Shown here in pieces: positions 1 through 8,216 of a DNA stretch of 64,000 nt (its first letter is position 1; each line of letters opens with the position of its first letter). The translations under genes were made by a program, and so were the position numbers. Location of the stretch: assembly GCA_046349085.1 (NCBI GenBank), contig JAXMDA010000013.1, positions 3,963 to 67,962 on the forward strand, given 5' to 3'. The notes under the pieces are model-generated. The model was not told the DNA's origin and made no database searches. It saw only the letters and a list, made by a program, of their open reading frames with translations. This DNA is from JAJXWB01 sp046349085. GTDB lineage: Bacteria; Pseudomonadota; Alphaproteobacteria; Rhizobiales; Beijerinckiaceae.

Positions 1-668
1 GCGGCGTCGAGGGCGGCGCCTGGATCGACGGCGTACCGGCCCTTGCCGCGCTGGAGCCCGAGGCGCGCGCGCTCGTCGCCGACCTCAGGCCGGTGGACAT
101 CGAGGCCGGTCGTACGCTGTTTTCCCCGGGGGCGTCCTGCGCAGGCTTCGCCGTGGTCATCGCAGGCTCGGTGCGCGTCGGGCTCAATTCCGAAACGGGC
201 CGCGCGCTCGTCCTCTACCGCGTCGGCGCGGACGAGGTCTGCGTGCAGACGACGCTCTGCCTCATGGCCGGCCTCGACTATTCCGCCGAAGGCGTGACCG
301 AAACGCCCGTGCGCCTCGTCATGATTCCCGCCGCGCGCTTCGACAATCTCATGGCGATGTCGAAAGTGTTCCGCACTTTCGTCTTCCAGAGGTTTGGCGC
401 GCGGCTGAAGGACATCAGCAGGCTGCTCGAAACCGTCGCCTTTGCGCGCCTGGACTCGCGCATCGCGCAGGCGTTGCTCGCACGCGCGGGCGCCGCAAGC
501 CGCATCGTCGCGACGCATCAGGCGCTGGCCGAGGAAATCGGCACCGCGCGCGAAGTGGTGAGCCGCCAGCTCGACGCGTTCGCCAAGGCTGGCCTGGTGC
601 GCACCGCGCGCGGCGAGGTGACGATCGTCGACCGTCCCGCGCTGGAAGCGCGCGCCTCTGTGACTTGA
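1..668 (+). CDS. Crp/Fnr family transcriptional regulator (5' end outside window)
   Basis: The frame is open from the first bases of the window, so the true start lies upstream; a GTG at 93 is internal because the residues before it continue the cyclic-nucleotide-binding fold. The visible protein has the cNMP-binding beta-roll (LFSPG, then AGSVRVGL) followed by a dimerisation helix and a C-terminal winged HTH (ALAEEIGTAREVVSRQLDAF, then GLVRTARGEVTIVD). It should bind DNA as a dimer. No Fe-S cysteine cluster of the FNR type is visible. The next gene is a small DUF2892 membrane protein, a pairing often seen in proteobacteria, so this regulator may control it. The ligand is unknown. Confidence 0.85.
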   Translation, partial: GVEGGAWIDGVPALAALEPEARALVADLRPVDIEAGRTLFSPGASCAGFAVVIAGSVRVGLNSETGRALVLYRVGADEVCVQTTLCLMAGLDYSAEGVTETPVRLVMIPAARFDNLMAMSKVFRTFVFQRFGARLKDISRLLETVAFARLDSRIAQALLARAGAASRIVATHQALAEEIGTAREVVSRQLDAFAKAGLVRTARGEVTIVDRPALEARASVT

Positions 669-727
669 TCACAGACGGGCCCCGCCGGATGCTCTAGGCG
701 TGGCCGGGTCCACCAAGGAGAACATCA

Positions 728-922
728 ATGAGCGCCAATGTCGGAGGCGTCGACCGCATCCTGCGCGTGATCGTCGGCCTGATCCTGATTTCGCTTGTCT
801 TCGTCGGCCCGCAGACGCCGTGGGGCTGGATCGGCGTGGTGCCGCTGCTGACCGGCCTTTTCCGCTTCTGCCCGGCCTATACGCTCATCGGGCTCAACAC
901 CTGCCCGATGAAGAAGGCCTGA
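728..922 (+). CDS. DUF2892 (YgaP-like) small inner-membrane protein
   Basis: A 64-residue protein preceded by AAGGAG at 715-720. It starts MSANVGGVDRILRVIVGL and has two hydrophobic segments, roughly residues 10-28 and 33-52, with the family's C-terminal CP-Y-LIGLNTCP pattern (FCPAYTLIGLNTC). This matches the YgaP transmembrane/DUF2892 family, which sits in the inner membrane and is often linked to rhodanese or Crp/Fnr genes. The two cysteines near the end are typical of the family. Biochemical role is not established; the gene is 59 bp downstream of the Crp/Fnr regulator and probably controlled by it. Confidence 0.85.
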   Translation: MSANVGGVDRILRVIVGLILISLVFVGPQTPWGWIGVVPLLTGLFRFCPAYTLIGLNTCPMKKA

Positions 923-926
923 TCGC

Positions 927-1385
927 TCAAGCCTTCCAGCGATCGGCGGCCGCGTCGTCCTGCGCTTTCGCCTCGACCCAGTCGCCGCTCGAGCCGTCCG
1001 TGCGATGCTCCTTCTTCCAGAAGGGCGCGCGCGTCTTGAGATAATCCATCAGGAATTCGGCGGCCGCGAAAGCGGCCGCGCGATGCGCCGCCGCCGTGAC
1101 GACGAGCACGATCTCCTCGCCCGGCGCGATCTTCCCGTGGCGGTGGATCGCCGTCGCGCCCATCAGCGGCCAGCGCGCGCAAGCGTCCGCCATCACGCGC
1201 GAAATCTCCTCTTCCGCCATGCCGGGATAGTGCTCGAGTTCGAGCGCGGCCAGCGTCCCGCCCTCGTCGCGGCAGAGGCCAACGAATGTGACGACCGCGC
1301 CGACATCGGCGCGCCCCGCCGTCAGCGCGCGCGCTTCGGCGGCGGCGTCGAAGGGTTCGGGCTGCACACGGACGACGCCAGTCAT
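927..1385 (-). CDS. moaE: Molybdopterin synthase catalytic subunit MoaE
   Basis: 152 residues from the ATG at 1385 (MTGVVRVQPEPFD); an upstream in-frame start at 1427 is less likely because it runs through the intergenic repeat. MoaE converts precursor Z (cPMP) to molybdopterin using sulfur carried on the MoaD C-terminus. Family signatures are present: GAVVTFVGLCRD, the ELEHYPGMAE segment, IHRHGKIAPGEEIVLV, and the active-site lysine region LKTRAPFWKKE. It follows moaD on the minus strand, separated by a palindromic repeat. The molybdenum cofactor it helps make would serve enzymes such as the molybdenum hydroxylase at 55.4-57.7 kb. Confidence 0.95.
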   Translation of the reverse strand: MTGVVRVQPEPFDAAAEARALTAGRADVGAVVTFVGLCRDEGGTLAALELEHYPGMAEEEISRVMADACARWPLMGATAIHRHGKIAPGEEIVLVVTAAAHRAAAFAAAEFLMDYLKTRAPFWKKEHRTDGSSGDWVEAKAQDDAAADRWKA

Positions 1386-1412
1386 TGGCCCGCCATGCCT
1401 CCGCCCGGCAAC

Positions 1413-1497
1413 GTCATTCCCGCGCAAGCGGGAATCCGGAGCCGCGCCGCAGCTCTCTGGATTTCCGATCGCCGGCTACGCCAGCGTCGGGAATGAC
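1413..1497. repeat. Intergenic palindromic repeat, family A, copy 1
   Basis: A left arm GTCATTCCCGCGCAAGCGGG and a right arm ending GTCGGGAATGAC flank a short centre with CTCTGGATTTCCGATCGCCGG. The outer ends (GTCATTCCCG / CGGGAATGAC) are inverted. Related copies sit at 7877-7958 and 62928-63015. This copy separates moaD from moaE and could fold in their shared mRNA. Confidence 0.8.
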
Positions 1498-1529
1498 AGG
1501 GGGGATGAAGCGGCGCGGCGCCGGGCAAT

Positions 1530-1781
1530 TTACCCCCCCGTCATCGGCGGGAAGAAAGCGATCTCCTTCGCGCCCGCGATCAGCGCATCGTGCTTGACGT
1601 GCTTGCGGTCGATGGCCGCGCGGATCGTCCGCGCGCTCTCGAAGGCGTAGGCGTAGTTCTCGCCGCGCGAAATCAGCCATCCGATGAGATCGCCGACCGT
1701 GCGCACCTCTGCCGGCGGCGCGATATCCTCGTCGGTCGCGCCGACGCGCTCGCGCACCCAGGCGAAATAAACGGCTTTCAC
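1530..1781 (-). CDS. moaD: Molybdopterin synthase sulfur carrier subunit MoaD
   Basis: 83 residues beginning at a GTG (1779-1781), one base past the pgsA stop, so translation is probably coupled. The ubiquitin-like fold is indicated by KAVYFAWVRERVG at the start and by the C-terminal FFPPMTGG ending in the diglycine that is adenylated and thiocarboxylated. MoaD donates the sulfur to MoaE, encoded next on the same strand. Length is normal for the family (about 80 residues). Confidence 0.95.
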   Translation of the reverse strand: MKAVYFAWVRERVGATDEDIAPPAEVRTVGDLIGWLISRGENYAYAFESARTIRAAIDRKHVKHDALIAGAKEIAFFPPMTGG

Positions 1782-1782
1782 C

Positions 1783-2379
1783 TCATTCCTCCGTCACGTG
1801 CTTCAGCCCGGCCTTCATATAGTCCCAGCCGGTATAGAGCGTCAGCAGCGCGGAAATCCATAGAAGCGTCAGGCCGATCTTCACGTTGCCCGGCAGCACG
1901 GTTTCGCCCGCGCGGCCGGCGATCAGGAAGCCGAGCGCGATGAGCTGCATCGTCGTCTTCCATTTGGCGACCGCGCTCACCGGCACCGAGACCTTGAGAT
2001 CCGCGAGATATTCGCGCAATCCCGAGACGAGGATTTCGCGGCACAGGATGATGATCGCCGCCCAGATCGACCAGCCCTCGATCGTGTGATCGGCGACCAG
2101 CATGAGCAGCACGGCGGCGACGAGCAGCTTGTCGGCGATCGGGTCGAGCATCCGTCCCATCGAGGACTGCAACTGCCAGGCGCGCGCGAGGTAGCCGTCG
2201 AAGAAATCGGTAATGCCGGCCGCAGAAAAGACGCCGAGCGCCGTCCAGCGCATCCAGTGCTCGTCCGGCCACATCATCAGCGCGACCACGATCGGCACCG
2301 CCACGACGCGGCCGTAGGTCAGGATGTTGGGCAGCGCCAGCGTGTGATTCTTCCGGCGCTGGACGGTGGTCTCGGACAT
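1783..2379 (-). CDS. pgsA: CDP-diacylglycerol--glycerol-3-phosphate 3-phosphatidyltransferase
   Basis: 198 residues. This integral membrane enzyme makes phosphatidylglycerol phosphate, the first committed step to phosphatidylglycerol and cardiolipin. The CDP-alcohol phosphotransferase signature D-x2-DG-x2-AR-x8-G-x3-D-x3-D is complete: DFFDGYLAR, then GRMLDPIAD. Several hydrophobic helices follow. The start MSETTVQRRKNHTLALPN is normal. It lies 64 bp downstream of uvrC and directly upstream of moaD, an arrangement common in Hyphomicrobiales. Confidence 0.95.
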   Translation of the reverse strand: MSETTVQRRKNHTLALPNILTYGRVVAVPIVVALMMWPDEHWMRWTALGVFSAAGITDFFDGYLARAWQLQSSMGRMLDPIADKLLVAAVLLMLVADHTIEGWSIWAAIIILCREILVSGLREYLADLKVSVPVSAVAKWKTTMQLIALGFLIAGRAGETVLPGNVKIGLTLLWISALLTLYTGWDYMKAGLKHVTEE

Positions 2380-2443
2380 GGGGAGCGAGGGAACACGCCG
2401 GGGGCGGGCGCGTCAACACAAAGCTGGCGCGGGCGCCCCGCTT

Positions 2444-4657
2444 TCAGCCCTTTTCGTGAAAGTGAGCGTAAACCAGGCGGGCCGTGGCCGCGTTCACGCC
2501 CGGCGTCTTTTCCAGGTCGGCGAGCGCCGCCTGCGACACGGCCTTGGCCGTGCCGAAGGCGGCGAGCAGCGCCCGCTTGCGCGCCGGGCCGACGCCCGCG
2601 ATTTCGTCGAGCGGCGAGCGCGTGAACTCCTTCTTGCGCCGCGCGCGATGCGTGCCGATGGCGAAACGGTGCGCCTCGTCGCGCAGGCGCTGCACGAAAT
2701 AGAGCGCCGGGTCGCGCGGCGCCATGCGAAACGGCTCGCGGCCGGCGACAAAGAACATTTCGCGGCCCGAATCGCGATCCGCCCCCTTGGCGATGGAAAC
2801 GACCGGAATGTCGGTCGCGCCGACCTCCGCCATGGCGGCGCGCGCCGCCTCGAACTGGCCCTTGCCGCCGTCGATGACGACGAGGTCGGGCCGCGACGGA
2901 AAGGCGTCGGGATCGGGGGCGTCTTCCTTCTCCCCGCTCGGAGGTCCGCTGCTGGCGACTTCCGCGACAATACCGACGTCGGCAATAGCCGGCGCCGGTT
3001 CCGGGACGAGCGTGAGGCCCGAGGCCTCATCCACGCCGCCTTCGTCCACCGCCCCTTCATGCTGAGGAGCGTCCGAAAGGACGCGTCTCGAAGCATCGGG
3101 GCTGTCGCCATCCTTCGAGACGCTCGCTTGCGCGAGCTCCTCGGGATGAGGGTTGGGAATACCCCCCTCCTCCTTCGCCAGCCGCGCGAACCTGCGCCGC
3201 AGCACCTCGCGCATCATGCCGAAATCGTCGCCGGGCGTGAGATCGACGGACTTGATGTTGAAGGTGCGGTAGTGCGTCTTCATGAAGCCGTTGCGGCCGG
3301 CGACGATCATCGCGCCGATCGCGTTCGTCCCCATGATGTGGGAATTGTCGTAGACCTCGACGCGCCGGATCGGCCGCTCGACGCCGAACGCTTGTCCGAG
3401 CGCGGCGAGCAGCTTCTCCTGGCTCGCGGCTTCCGCCAGCTTGCGCGACAGCGTCTGGCGCGCATTGGCGGCGGCCTGTTCCACCAATTCGCGCTTCTCG
3501 CCGCGTTGCGGCGCGGCGACGTCCACCTTGCGGCCCGCGCGCGTCGACAACGCGGCGCTCAACACGTCGCGCCCCTCGACGTCCTCGTTCAGCAGCACGA
3601 GCGACGGCGCCGGACGCTCGTCGTAGAATTGCGCGACGAAGGCGCCGAGCACTTCCGCCTTGGAAAGCGACTTGTCGGCGCGCGGAAAATAGGCGCGATT
3701 GCCCCAGTTCTGGCCGGTGCGGAAAAAGAAGATTTCCACGCAGAACTGGCCGGCTTCCTCCGCGATGGCGAACACGTCCGCCTCTTCCACGCTGCGCGGA
3801 TTGATCCCCTGCGAACCCTGGATGGCGGACAGCGCGGCGATGCGGTCGCGCAGCCGCGCCGCGCGCTCGAAATCGAGCTTGTCCGCCGCCTCGCTCATCT
3901 CGCGCGCAAGAAGGTCGCGCACGGCGCGGCTCTTGCCCGAGAGAAAATCATGCGCCTCGCGCACCAGCTCGCCGTAATCCGTATGCGAGATTTCGCCGGT
4001 GCAGGGACCGGCGCAGCGCTTGATTTGATAGAGCAGGCAGGGCCGCGTGCGGTTCTCGTAATAGCTGTCGGCGCAGGTGCGCAGGAGGAACGCGCGCTGC
4101 AGCGCGTTGAGCGTGCGCCCCACCGCCTGCGCGCTCGCGAAGGGACCGAAGTAATCGCCCTTGCGGTTGCGCGCGCCGCGATGCTTGGCGATCTGCGGCG
4201 CGACGTGATCGCGCGTCAGCAGGATGTAGGGAAACGACTTGTCGTCGCGCATCAGCACGTTGAAGCGCGGCTTCAACTGCTTGATGAGATTGGTCTCGAG
4301 CAGCAGCGCTTCCGGCTCGGTCGCGGTCGAGACGAACACCATGGAGCAGGTCAACGCGATCATGCGCGCGATGCGGTTCGTATGGCCCTCGCCGCGCATG
4401 TAGGAAGCGATGCGCTTGCGCACGCTCTTCGCCTTGCCGACATACAGAACCTCGCCGTCGGCGGCGATCATGCGATAGACGCCCGGACCCACGGGCGCGT
4501 GTTTCCAGTGCTTGCGGATCGCCTCGACGCCGCGCGCCAACGGTCCCGGCGCCGTCTCGGCCGAAAGGTCGAGATCGATCGCCGGCAGGCTCTGCTCGTC
4601 GGCTTCCTCGGGAAGGTCGAGAGCCTCCGGGGGCGCGTCGACGGGATTCTTGATCAT
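2444..4657 (-). CDS. uvrC: Excinuclease ABC subunit UvrC with an in-frame repeat insertion
   Basis: 737 residues from the ATG at 4657 (MIKNPVDAPPEALDLPEEAD); the frame stays open further upstream but that part is low-complexity and antisense to other sequence. UvrC makes the dual incisions in nucleotide excision repair. Domains in order: GIY-YIG nuclease (GVYRMIAADGEVLYVGKAK, near residues 70-90), a cysteine cluster (CLLYQIKRCAGPC), the UVR motif (KLDFERAARLRDRI), the RNase H-like nuclease with VEVYDNSH and later DLVVIDGGKGQ, and C-terminal helix-hairpin-helix (IAGVGPARKRALLAAFG). Between about residues 495 and 585, where the two halves of the second nuclease are joined, there is an extra low-complexity stretch; its first part is encoded by a palindromic repeat (3056-3151). 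The protein is longer than the usual 600-680. Confidence 0.95.
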   Translation of the reverse strand: MIKNPVDAPPEALDLPEEADEQSLPAIDLDLSAETAPGPLARGVEAIRKHWKHAPVGPGVYRMIAADGEVLYVGKAKSVRKRIASYMRGEGHTNRIARMIALTCSMVFVSTATEPEALLLETNLIKQLKPRFNVLMRDDKSFPYILLTRDHVAPQIAKHRGARNRKGDYFGPFASAQAVGRTLNALQRAFLLRTCADSYYENRTRPCLLYQIKRCAGPCTGEISHTDYGELVREAHDFLSGKSRAVRDLLAREMSEAADKLDFERAARLRDRIAALSAIQGSQGINPRSVEEADVFAIAEEAGQFCVEIFFFRTGQNWGNRAYFPRADKSLSKAEVLGAFVAQFYDERPAPSLVLLNEDVEGRDVLSAALSTRAGRKVDVAAPQRGEKRELVEQAAANARQTLSRKLAEAASQEKLLAALGQAFGVERPIRRVEVYDNSHIMGTNAIGAMIVAGRNGFMKTHYRTFNIKSVDLTPGDDFGMMREVLRRRFARLAKEEGGIPNPHPEELAQASVSKDGDSPDASRRVLSDAPQHEGAVDEGGVDEASGLTLVPEPAPAIADVGIVAEVASSGPPSGEKEDAPDPDAFPSRPDLVVIDGGKGQFEAARAAMAEVGATDIPVVSIAKGADRDSGREMFFVAGREPFRMAPRDPALYFVQRLRDEAHRFAIGTHRARRKKEFTRSPLDEIAGVGPARKRALLAAFGTAKAVSQAALADLEKTPGVNAATARLVYAHFHEKG
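3056..3151. repeat. Palindromic repeat, family B, inside uvrC
   Basis: Begins TTCATGCTGAGGAGC and ends GGAGC-type inverted arm CTCCTCGGGATGAGG, with two internal hairpin arms (GCGTCCGAAAGGACGC and CTCGCTTGCGCGAG). The same design occurs between genes at 8738-8832 and 60431-60533. Here it is translated on the minus strand as part of UvrC (residues about 502-534, reading HPEELAQASVSKDG and onward). Confidence 0.8.
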
Positions 4658-4712
4658 GGCCGCAGATTTAAGCCGACGGGAGCGGGTTGCAACCGACCCT
4701 GCGCCGTCATGG

Positions 4713-5492
4713 CTACAACGCAATCGCCGACACGAGCCGCCCGTAATCCGGCTCCTGGCGATGCGTCGTGCGGCGATAGCTGTAGAAGCGCTTTTCGTCG
4801 GCATAGGTGTCGAGCGCGAGATTCTCGAAGCTTGCCGCGCCCGCGCGCTCGACGCGCATGCCGATGAAGCCCGGCAGGTCGAACATCTTGCGGTCCGCCT
4901 TGATCGAGGGCGCGAAGAAGCGCGCGTGATCGGCCGACGCCGCCGCAAATTGCGCGAAGAATTCCGGCCCGACCTCATAGCTCGTCTGGCCGATGGTCGG
5001 CCCCAGCGCCACGATCGTGTTCGCGCGCCGCGCCCCGAGCCCTTCCATTGCCGCCAGCGTCGCTTCGACCACCCCCGACAGCGCGCCCTTCCAGCCGGCG
5101 TGGCAGGCGCCGACGACGCTTGCCTTCGGGTCGGCGAACAGGATCATGCCGCAATCGGCGCCGGTGACGCCGAGCGCCAGCGCCGGCGTCGCCGTGGCGA
5201 GTCCGTCGCAGCGCGGGCGGTCGCCCCATGGCGCGTCGACCACGCGGCAGTCCGGCGAATGGATCTGGAACGGCACGAGAAAGCGCTCGGCGGAAACGCC
5301 CAGCGTCTCGGCCATGCGCCGCTTGTTCTCGGCGACATGTTCGCGGCGGTCGTGGGAGCCGACGCCGCCGTTGAGCGTTGCGTAGACTCCAGCGCTCACG
5401 CCGCCGTTGCGCGTGAAGAACGCGTGCTTCACGTTTGCCGCAGCAAGCGTCGCGGACCGGATGACGGGCAGGCTTGAACTCGAACCGCTCAC
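4713..5492 (-). CDS. pgeF: PgeF / YfiH family protein (peptidoglycan editing factor, multicopper-oxidase-like fold)
   Basis: 259 residues from a GTG at 5492, which overlaps the stop of the upstream methyltransferase gene (GTGA). The DUF152/YfiH signatures are present: HAFFTRNGGVS at the N-terminus, QIHSPDC, TGADCGMILFADP, and GACHAGWKGAL, which supply the conserved Cys and His residues that bind zinc in this family. Members have been described as peptidoglycan editing factors and as purine nucleoside phosphorylases with laccase-like folds; which activity applies here cannot be told. It is the last gene of the lgt - methyltransferase - pgeF run. Confidence 0.9.
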   Translation of the reverse strand: MSGSSSSLPVIRSATLAAANVKHAFFTRNGGVSAGVYATLNGGVGSHDRREHVAENKRRMAETLGVSAERFLVPFQIHSPDCRVVDAPWGDRPRCDGLATATPALALGVTGADCGMILFADPKASVVGACHAGWKGALSGVVEATLAAMEGLGARRANTIVALGPTIGQTSYEVGPEFFAQFAAASADHARFFAPSIKADRKMFDLPGFIGMRVERAGAASFENLALDTYADEKRFYSYRRTTHRQEPDYGRLVSAIAL

Positions 5493-6592
5493 GCCTCCAC
5501 GTCCTCTACGAAGCCGGGCAGCGCCTCGACCGAACGTTGGGTGATCGCCATCGCCTTGAACAGCCGGCCCATGTCCGTGTCCTTCGCTTCCGAAATCAGC
5601 CGCGCCAGGCTCTTTTCGACTTCCTCGCGCTGCTCGGCGCTGGCGTTGCGCATCAGCGCCTGCGCCCGCTGCACGATGCCGATCTGGCGCAGGAAGAATC
5701 CCTGCGTCACCGGTCCGTGCACGCGCGCGCCCGCGGCTTTGGCGGCGCGCGCAAGGCCGGCGAAATCGATATGCGTCGTGAGATCCGCCTGGCCGGGATC
5801 TTCCAGCGGATCGACGAAGGCGTGGTCGCGCATCGCCTGCAATGTTTCACCGAGCCGCGTCTCGGAATGACCGTAGTCGACGAGAAGCAGCGCGCCGCCC
5901 TGGGCCACGATACGGGCGGCCAGCGTCATCATGATGCGCTGGCCGACGGCGCCCACTTCGAGCACGGCGCCGGCCGGCGCCTCGACCGTGAGATAGGGCT
6001 CGATCGCCGCCGCCGCGCCGAACGTGAGCTTGTCGGCGGCCAGTCCCACCTGCCGCTCGCGCCAGCCTTCGGCCGTCTTCACGTAATGGCGCGCCGGCAG
6101 CGCATCGAAGAATTCGTTGGCGAGAATGATCGCCGGCCCCGGCGGGACCTGTTCGACGCGTTCCGCCCACTCGACCGTGCGTTCCGCGCTTTCGAGCGCG
6201 CGCTGCTGGCGCGCCTTCAGCGCCGGGCTCGTCTCCACCATCGTCACGGAGAGTTCGCGATAGAAATCCGGCGCGGCGCGGGCGGCGCGCAACGCGTCCG
6301 CCATCAGCGTGCCGCGCCCGGGGCCGAGTTCGACGAGCCGCGCGGGCTGCGGCGCGCCGATCAGCCGCCACGTCTCGGCGGCCCACAGGCCCAGCAGCTC
6401 GCCGAACATCTGGCTGATCTCGGGCGAGGTGACGAAGTCGCCGTCCGCGCCGAGCGGATCGCGCGTCATGTAATAGCCGTGCACGGGATGGGAGAGACAG
6501 AGCCCCATGTAGCTCTCGACCGACATTGGCCCGTCCTGCGCGATCATTGCGGCGATTTCCGCGGCAAGCGGATTCATGCCTTGCTCGCTCAT
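5489..6592 (-). CDS. Class I SAM-dependent methyltransferase, MidA / NDUFAF7 family
   Basis: 367 residues from the ATG at 6592 (MSEQGMNPLAAEIAAMI), which overlaps the lgt stop by four bases. The SAM-binding motif I is LVELGPGRGTLMADALRA; other family blocks are HGYYMTRDPLGADGDFVTSP, ILANEFFDALP and LLLVDYGHSE. The eukaryotic relative NDUFAF7 methylates an arginine of complex I; a bacterial substrate is not established, so the role is inferred only from family. Start and stop overlaps with lgt and pgeF indicate one transcript. Confidence 0.9.
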   Translation of the reverse strand: MSEQGMNPLAAEIAAMIAQDGPMSVESYMGLCLSHPVHGYYMTRDPLGADGDFVTSPEISQMFGELLGLWAAETWRLIGAPQPARLVELGPGRGTLMADALRAARAAPDFYRELSVTMVETSPALKARQQRALESAERTVEWAERVEQVPPGPAIILANEFFDALPARHYVKTAEGWRERQVGLAADKLTFGAAAAIEPYLTVEAPAGAVLEVGAVGQRIMMTLAARIVAQGGALLLVDYGHSETRLGETLQAMRDHAFVDPLEDPGQADLTTHIDFAGLARAAKAAGARVHGPVTQGFFLRQIGIVQRAQALMRNASAEQREEVEKSLARLISEAKDTDMGRLFKAMAITQRSVEALPGFVEDVEA

Positions 6593-7407
6593 GGTCCCGC
6601 CCCCTCCGCTTTGCGGCGCCTGAAGATCAGCCACAAGCCTATCACGATCATGGGAACGGAGAGGACCATGCCCATGGTCAGCCCATGCGCGAGCGCCTCG
6701 AGCTGCGGGTCGGGCTCGCGGAAGAATTCCGAGACGATACGCGCGACGCCATAGCCGACGCCGAACACGCCGGCGATCAGGCCCGGCCGCCTGAAGCCGC
6801 CCGCGCGCGCGAAAAGCGCGGTGACGGCGAGCAGCGCCAGGCCTTCGAGCCCGGCCTCGTAGAGCTGGCTGGGATGGCGTGCGCCCTCCACGCCCGGAAA
6901 GACCACCGCCCAGGGAACGTCGGTCGGCCGGCCCCACATCTCCGGCTTGATGAAATTGGCGAGCCGCCCGAAGAAAATGCCGATGGGCGCCACGGCGCCG
7001 CATATGTCGGCGACGGTGAAGGCTGAAACTCCATATTTGCGCGCGAAAAGCCAGGCGCCGAGCGCCACGCCCGCGAGACCGCCGTGAAAGGCCATGCCGC
7101 CATGCCAGACGGCGAGGATTTCGGCGGGATGGGCGATGTAATAGTCGAGCCCGTAGAACAGCACGTTGAACAGCCGGCCGCCGACGACGGCCCCGAGCGC
7201 GGAATAGACGAGCAGGTCGTCGAGGCTTTGCGGCGATGGCCGCGGCGTGTCGCCCCAGAGCGCGTCCGCGCGCGCCAGCCGGCGTGCGTAAAGCCAGCCG
7301 AGGAGCAGGCCGAAGACGTAGGCGAGGCCATACCAGCGCACCGGCAGCGGGCCGATCGAGAAGAAGACCGGGTCGATCGCGGGAAAGGGGATCGCCAGAA
7401 ACGGCAT
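6589..7407 (-). CDS. lgt: Prolipoprotein diacylglyceryl transferase
   Basis: 272 residues, seven or so hydrophobic segments. Lgt transfers the diacylglyceryl group from phosphatidylglycerol to the lipobox cysteine of prolipoproteins in the inner membrane. Diagnostic blocks: VRWYGLAYVFG, VWHGGMAFHGGLAG (catalytic histidine), the signature FFGRLANFIKPEMWGRPT, and RHPSQLYEAGLEG. It leads the lgt-methyltransferase-pgeF operon and is divergent from the ubiK-like gene. One client, an extensin-family lipoprotein, is encoded at 26.2 kb. Confidence 0.96.
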   Translation of the reverse strand: MPFLAIPFPAIDPVFFSIGPLPVRWYGLAYVFGLLLGWLYARRLARADALWGDTPRPSPQSLDDLLVYSALGAVVGGRLFNVLFYGLDYYIAHPAEILAVWHGGMAFHGGLAGVALGAWLFARKYGVSAFTVADICGAVAPIGIFFGRLANFIKPEMWGRPTDVPWAVVFPGVEGARHPSQLYEAGLEGLALLAVTALFARAGGFRRPGLIAGVFGVGYGVARIVSEFFREPDPQLEALAHGLTMGMVLSVPMIVIGLWLIFRRRKAEGAGP

Positions 7408-7592
7408 CGAATCGGCCTTGGGCGCTGAAGTTCGGCTGGTGTCTCGCGGGTCGCAACCGGCGTCAAGCCGCGTCGGGACCGCTGGCCTCCGGCTGGCGGC
7501 TTGCGCCCCATGCCGGCCGGAGGCCGGCGATCCCGGCTGCCCCTATGTTCGCCGGATTTCGTGGTATGAGAAGCCCAAACGGAGACACCGCC

Positions 7593-7850
7593 ATGCAAGA
7601 AAGCCGTTCCCGCCTGACCGACGACCTCGCCCGTATGTTCAACGACGCCGCCGGCTTGGCCAACGGCGTGCGCCGCGAGGTCGAAACGCTCGTGCGCACG
7701 CAGATGGAGCGCATGTTGTCCAAGATGGATGTCGTCGGCCGCGAGGAATTCGAGGCCGCGCGCGACATGGCCGCGCTGGCGCGCGAGCAGAACGAGAAGC
7801 TCGAAAAGCGGATCGCGGACCTCGAGGCCAGGCTGGCCGACAAGGGCTGA
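7593..7850 (+). CDS. ubiK: UbiK / BMFP-family accessory factor (coiled-coil)
   Basis: 85 residues, start at the ATG at 7593 with GGAGAC upstream (7581-7586). Almost entirely helical; the C-terminal half (REQNEKLEKRIADLEARLA) is a coiled coil, matching the membrane-fusogenic BMFP / UbiK family (YqiC). UbiK is an accessory factor of aerobic ubiquinone synthesis in Gammaproteobacteria; in Alphaproteobacteria the same family commonly lies opposite lgt. The symbol is by family, not by tested function. Confidence 0.8.
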   Translation: MQESRSRLTDDLARMFNDAAGLANGVRREVETLVRTQMERMLSKMDVVGREEFEAARDMAALAREQNEKLEKRIADLEARLADKG

Positions 7851-7876
7851 GGCGGACCTGACCGCAAGCGCCGACT

Positions 7877-7958
7877 GTCATCCCCGCGAAAGCGGGGATC
7901 CAGCCCCGGCGGCGCCTCCGGATTCGCGATCGCCTGCTGCGCCGGCGTCGGGAATGAC
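7877..7958. repeat. Intergenic palindromic repeat, family A, copy 2
   Basis: GTCATCCCCGCGAAAGCGGG with a perfect hairpin (CCCCGC-GAAA-GCGGGG), then CGGATTCGCGATCGCCTG and a terminal GTCGGGAATGAC. Same orientation and layout as 1413-1497 and 62928-63015. It lies just after the ubiK-like stop. The remaining 250 bp up to the ybjN-like start show no convincing gene. Confidence 0.8.
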
Positions 7959-8216
7959 GATCGTGCAGGTCCCTGCCGATTCTGTGGACACGTCGCCGCC
8001 GACTCTGGACCCAACCTCCCGAATCTTCGAGGTTATTTGCATCCGGTTGCAGCGTTCGAGTCGCATCCGGCTATAGTCGTCTTGCGAAGTGATTCGCATG
8101 CGCCTGTTCGATTCGTGCCCGCGCGAGCGGAGCGGCCGAACGGGGCGGCCGCCGGAGCCTGTCGCTTTGGCGGATCGAGCGTTGCGCCGCGTTTCACATC
8201 GCCTTCGGACCGGAAT

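Noticed and set aside
93..95. GTG as the start of the Crp/Fnr gene
   Set aside because: The upstream frame stays open to the window edge and continues the cNMP-binding fold; the GTG is an internal valine.
2366..4867. 833-codon plus-strand ORF opposite uvrC
   Set aside because: Arg/His/Ala-rich shadow of uvrC; the minus strand carries complete GIY-YIG, UVR and HhH motifs.
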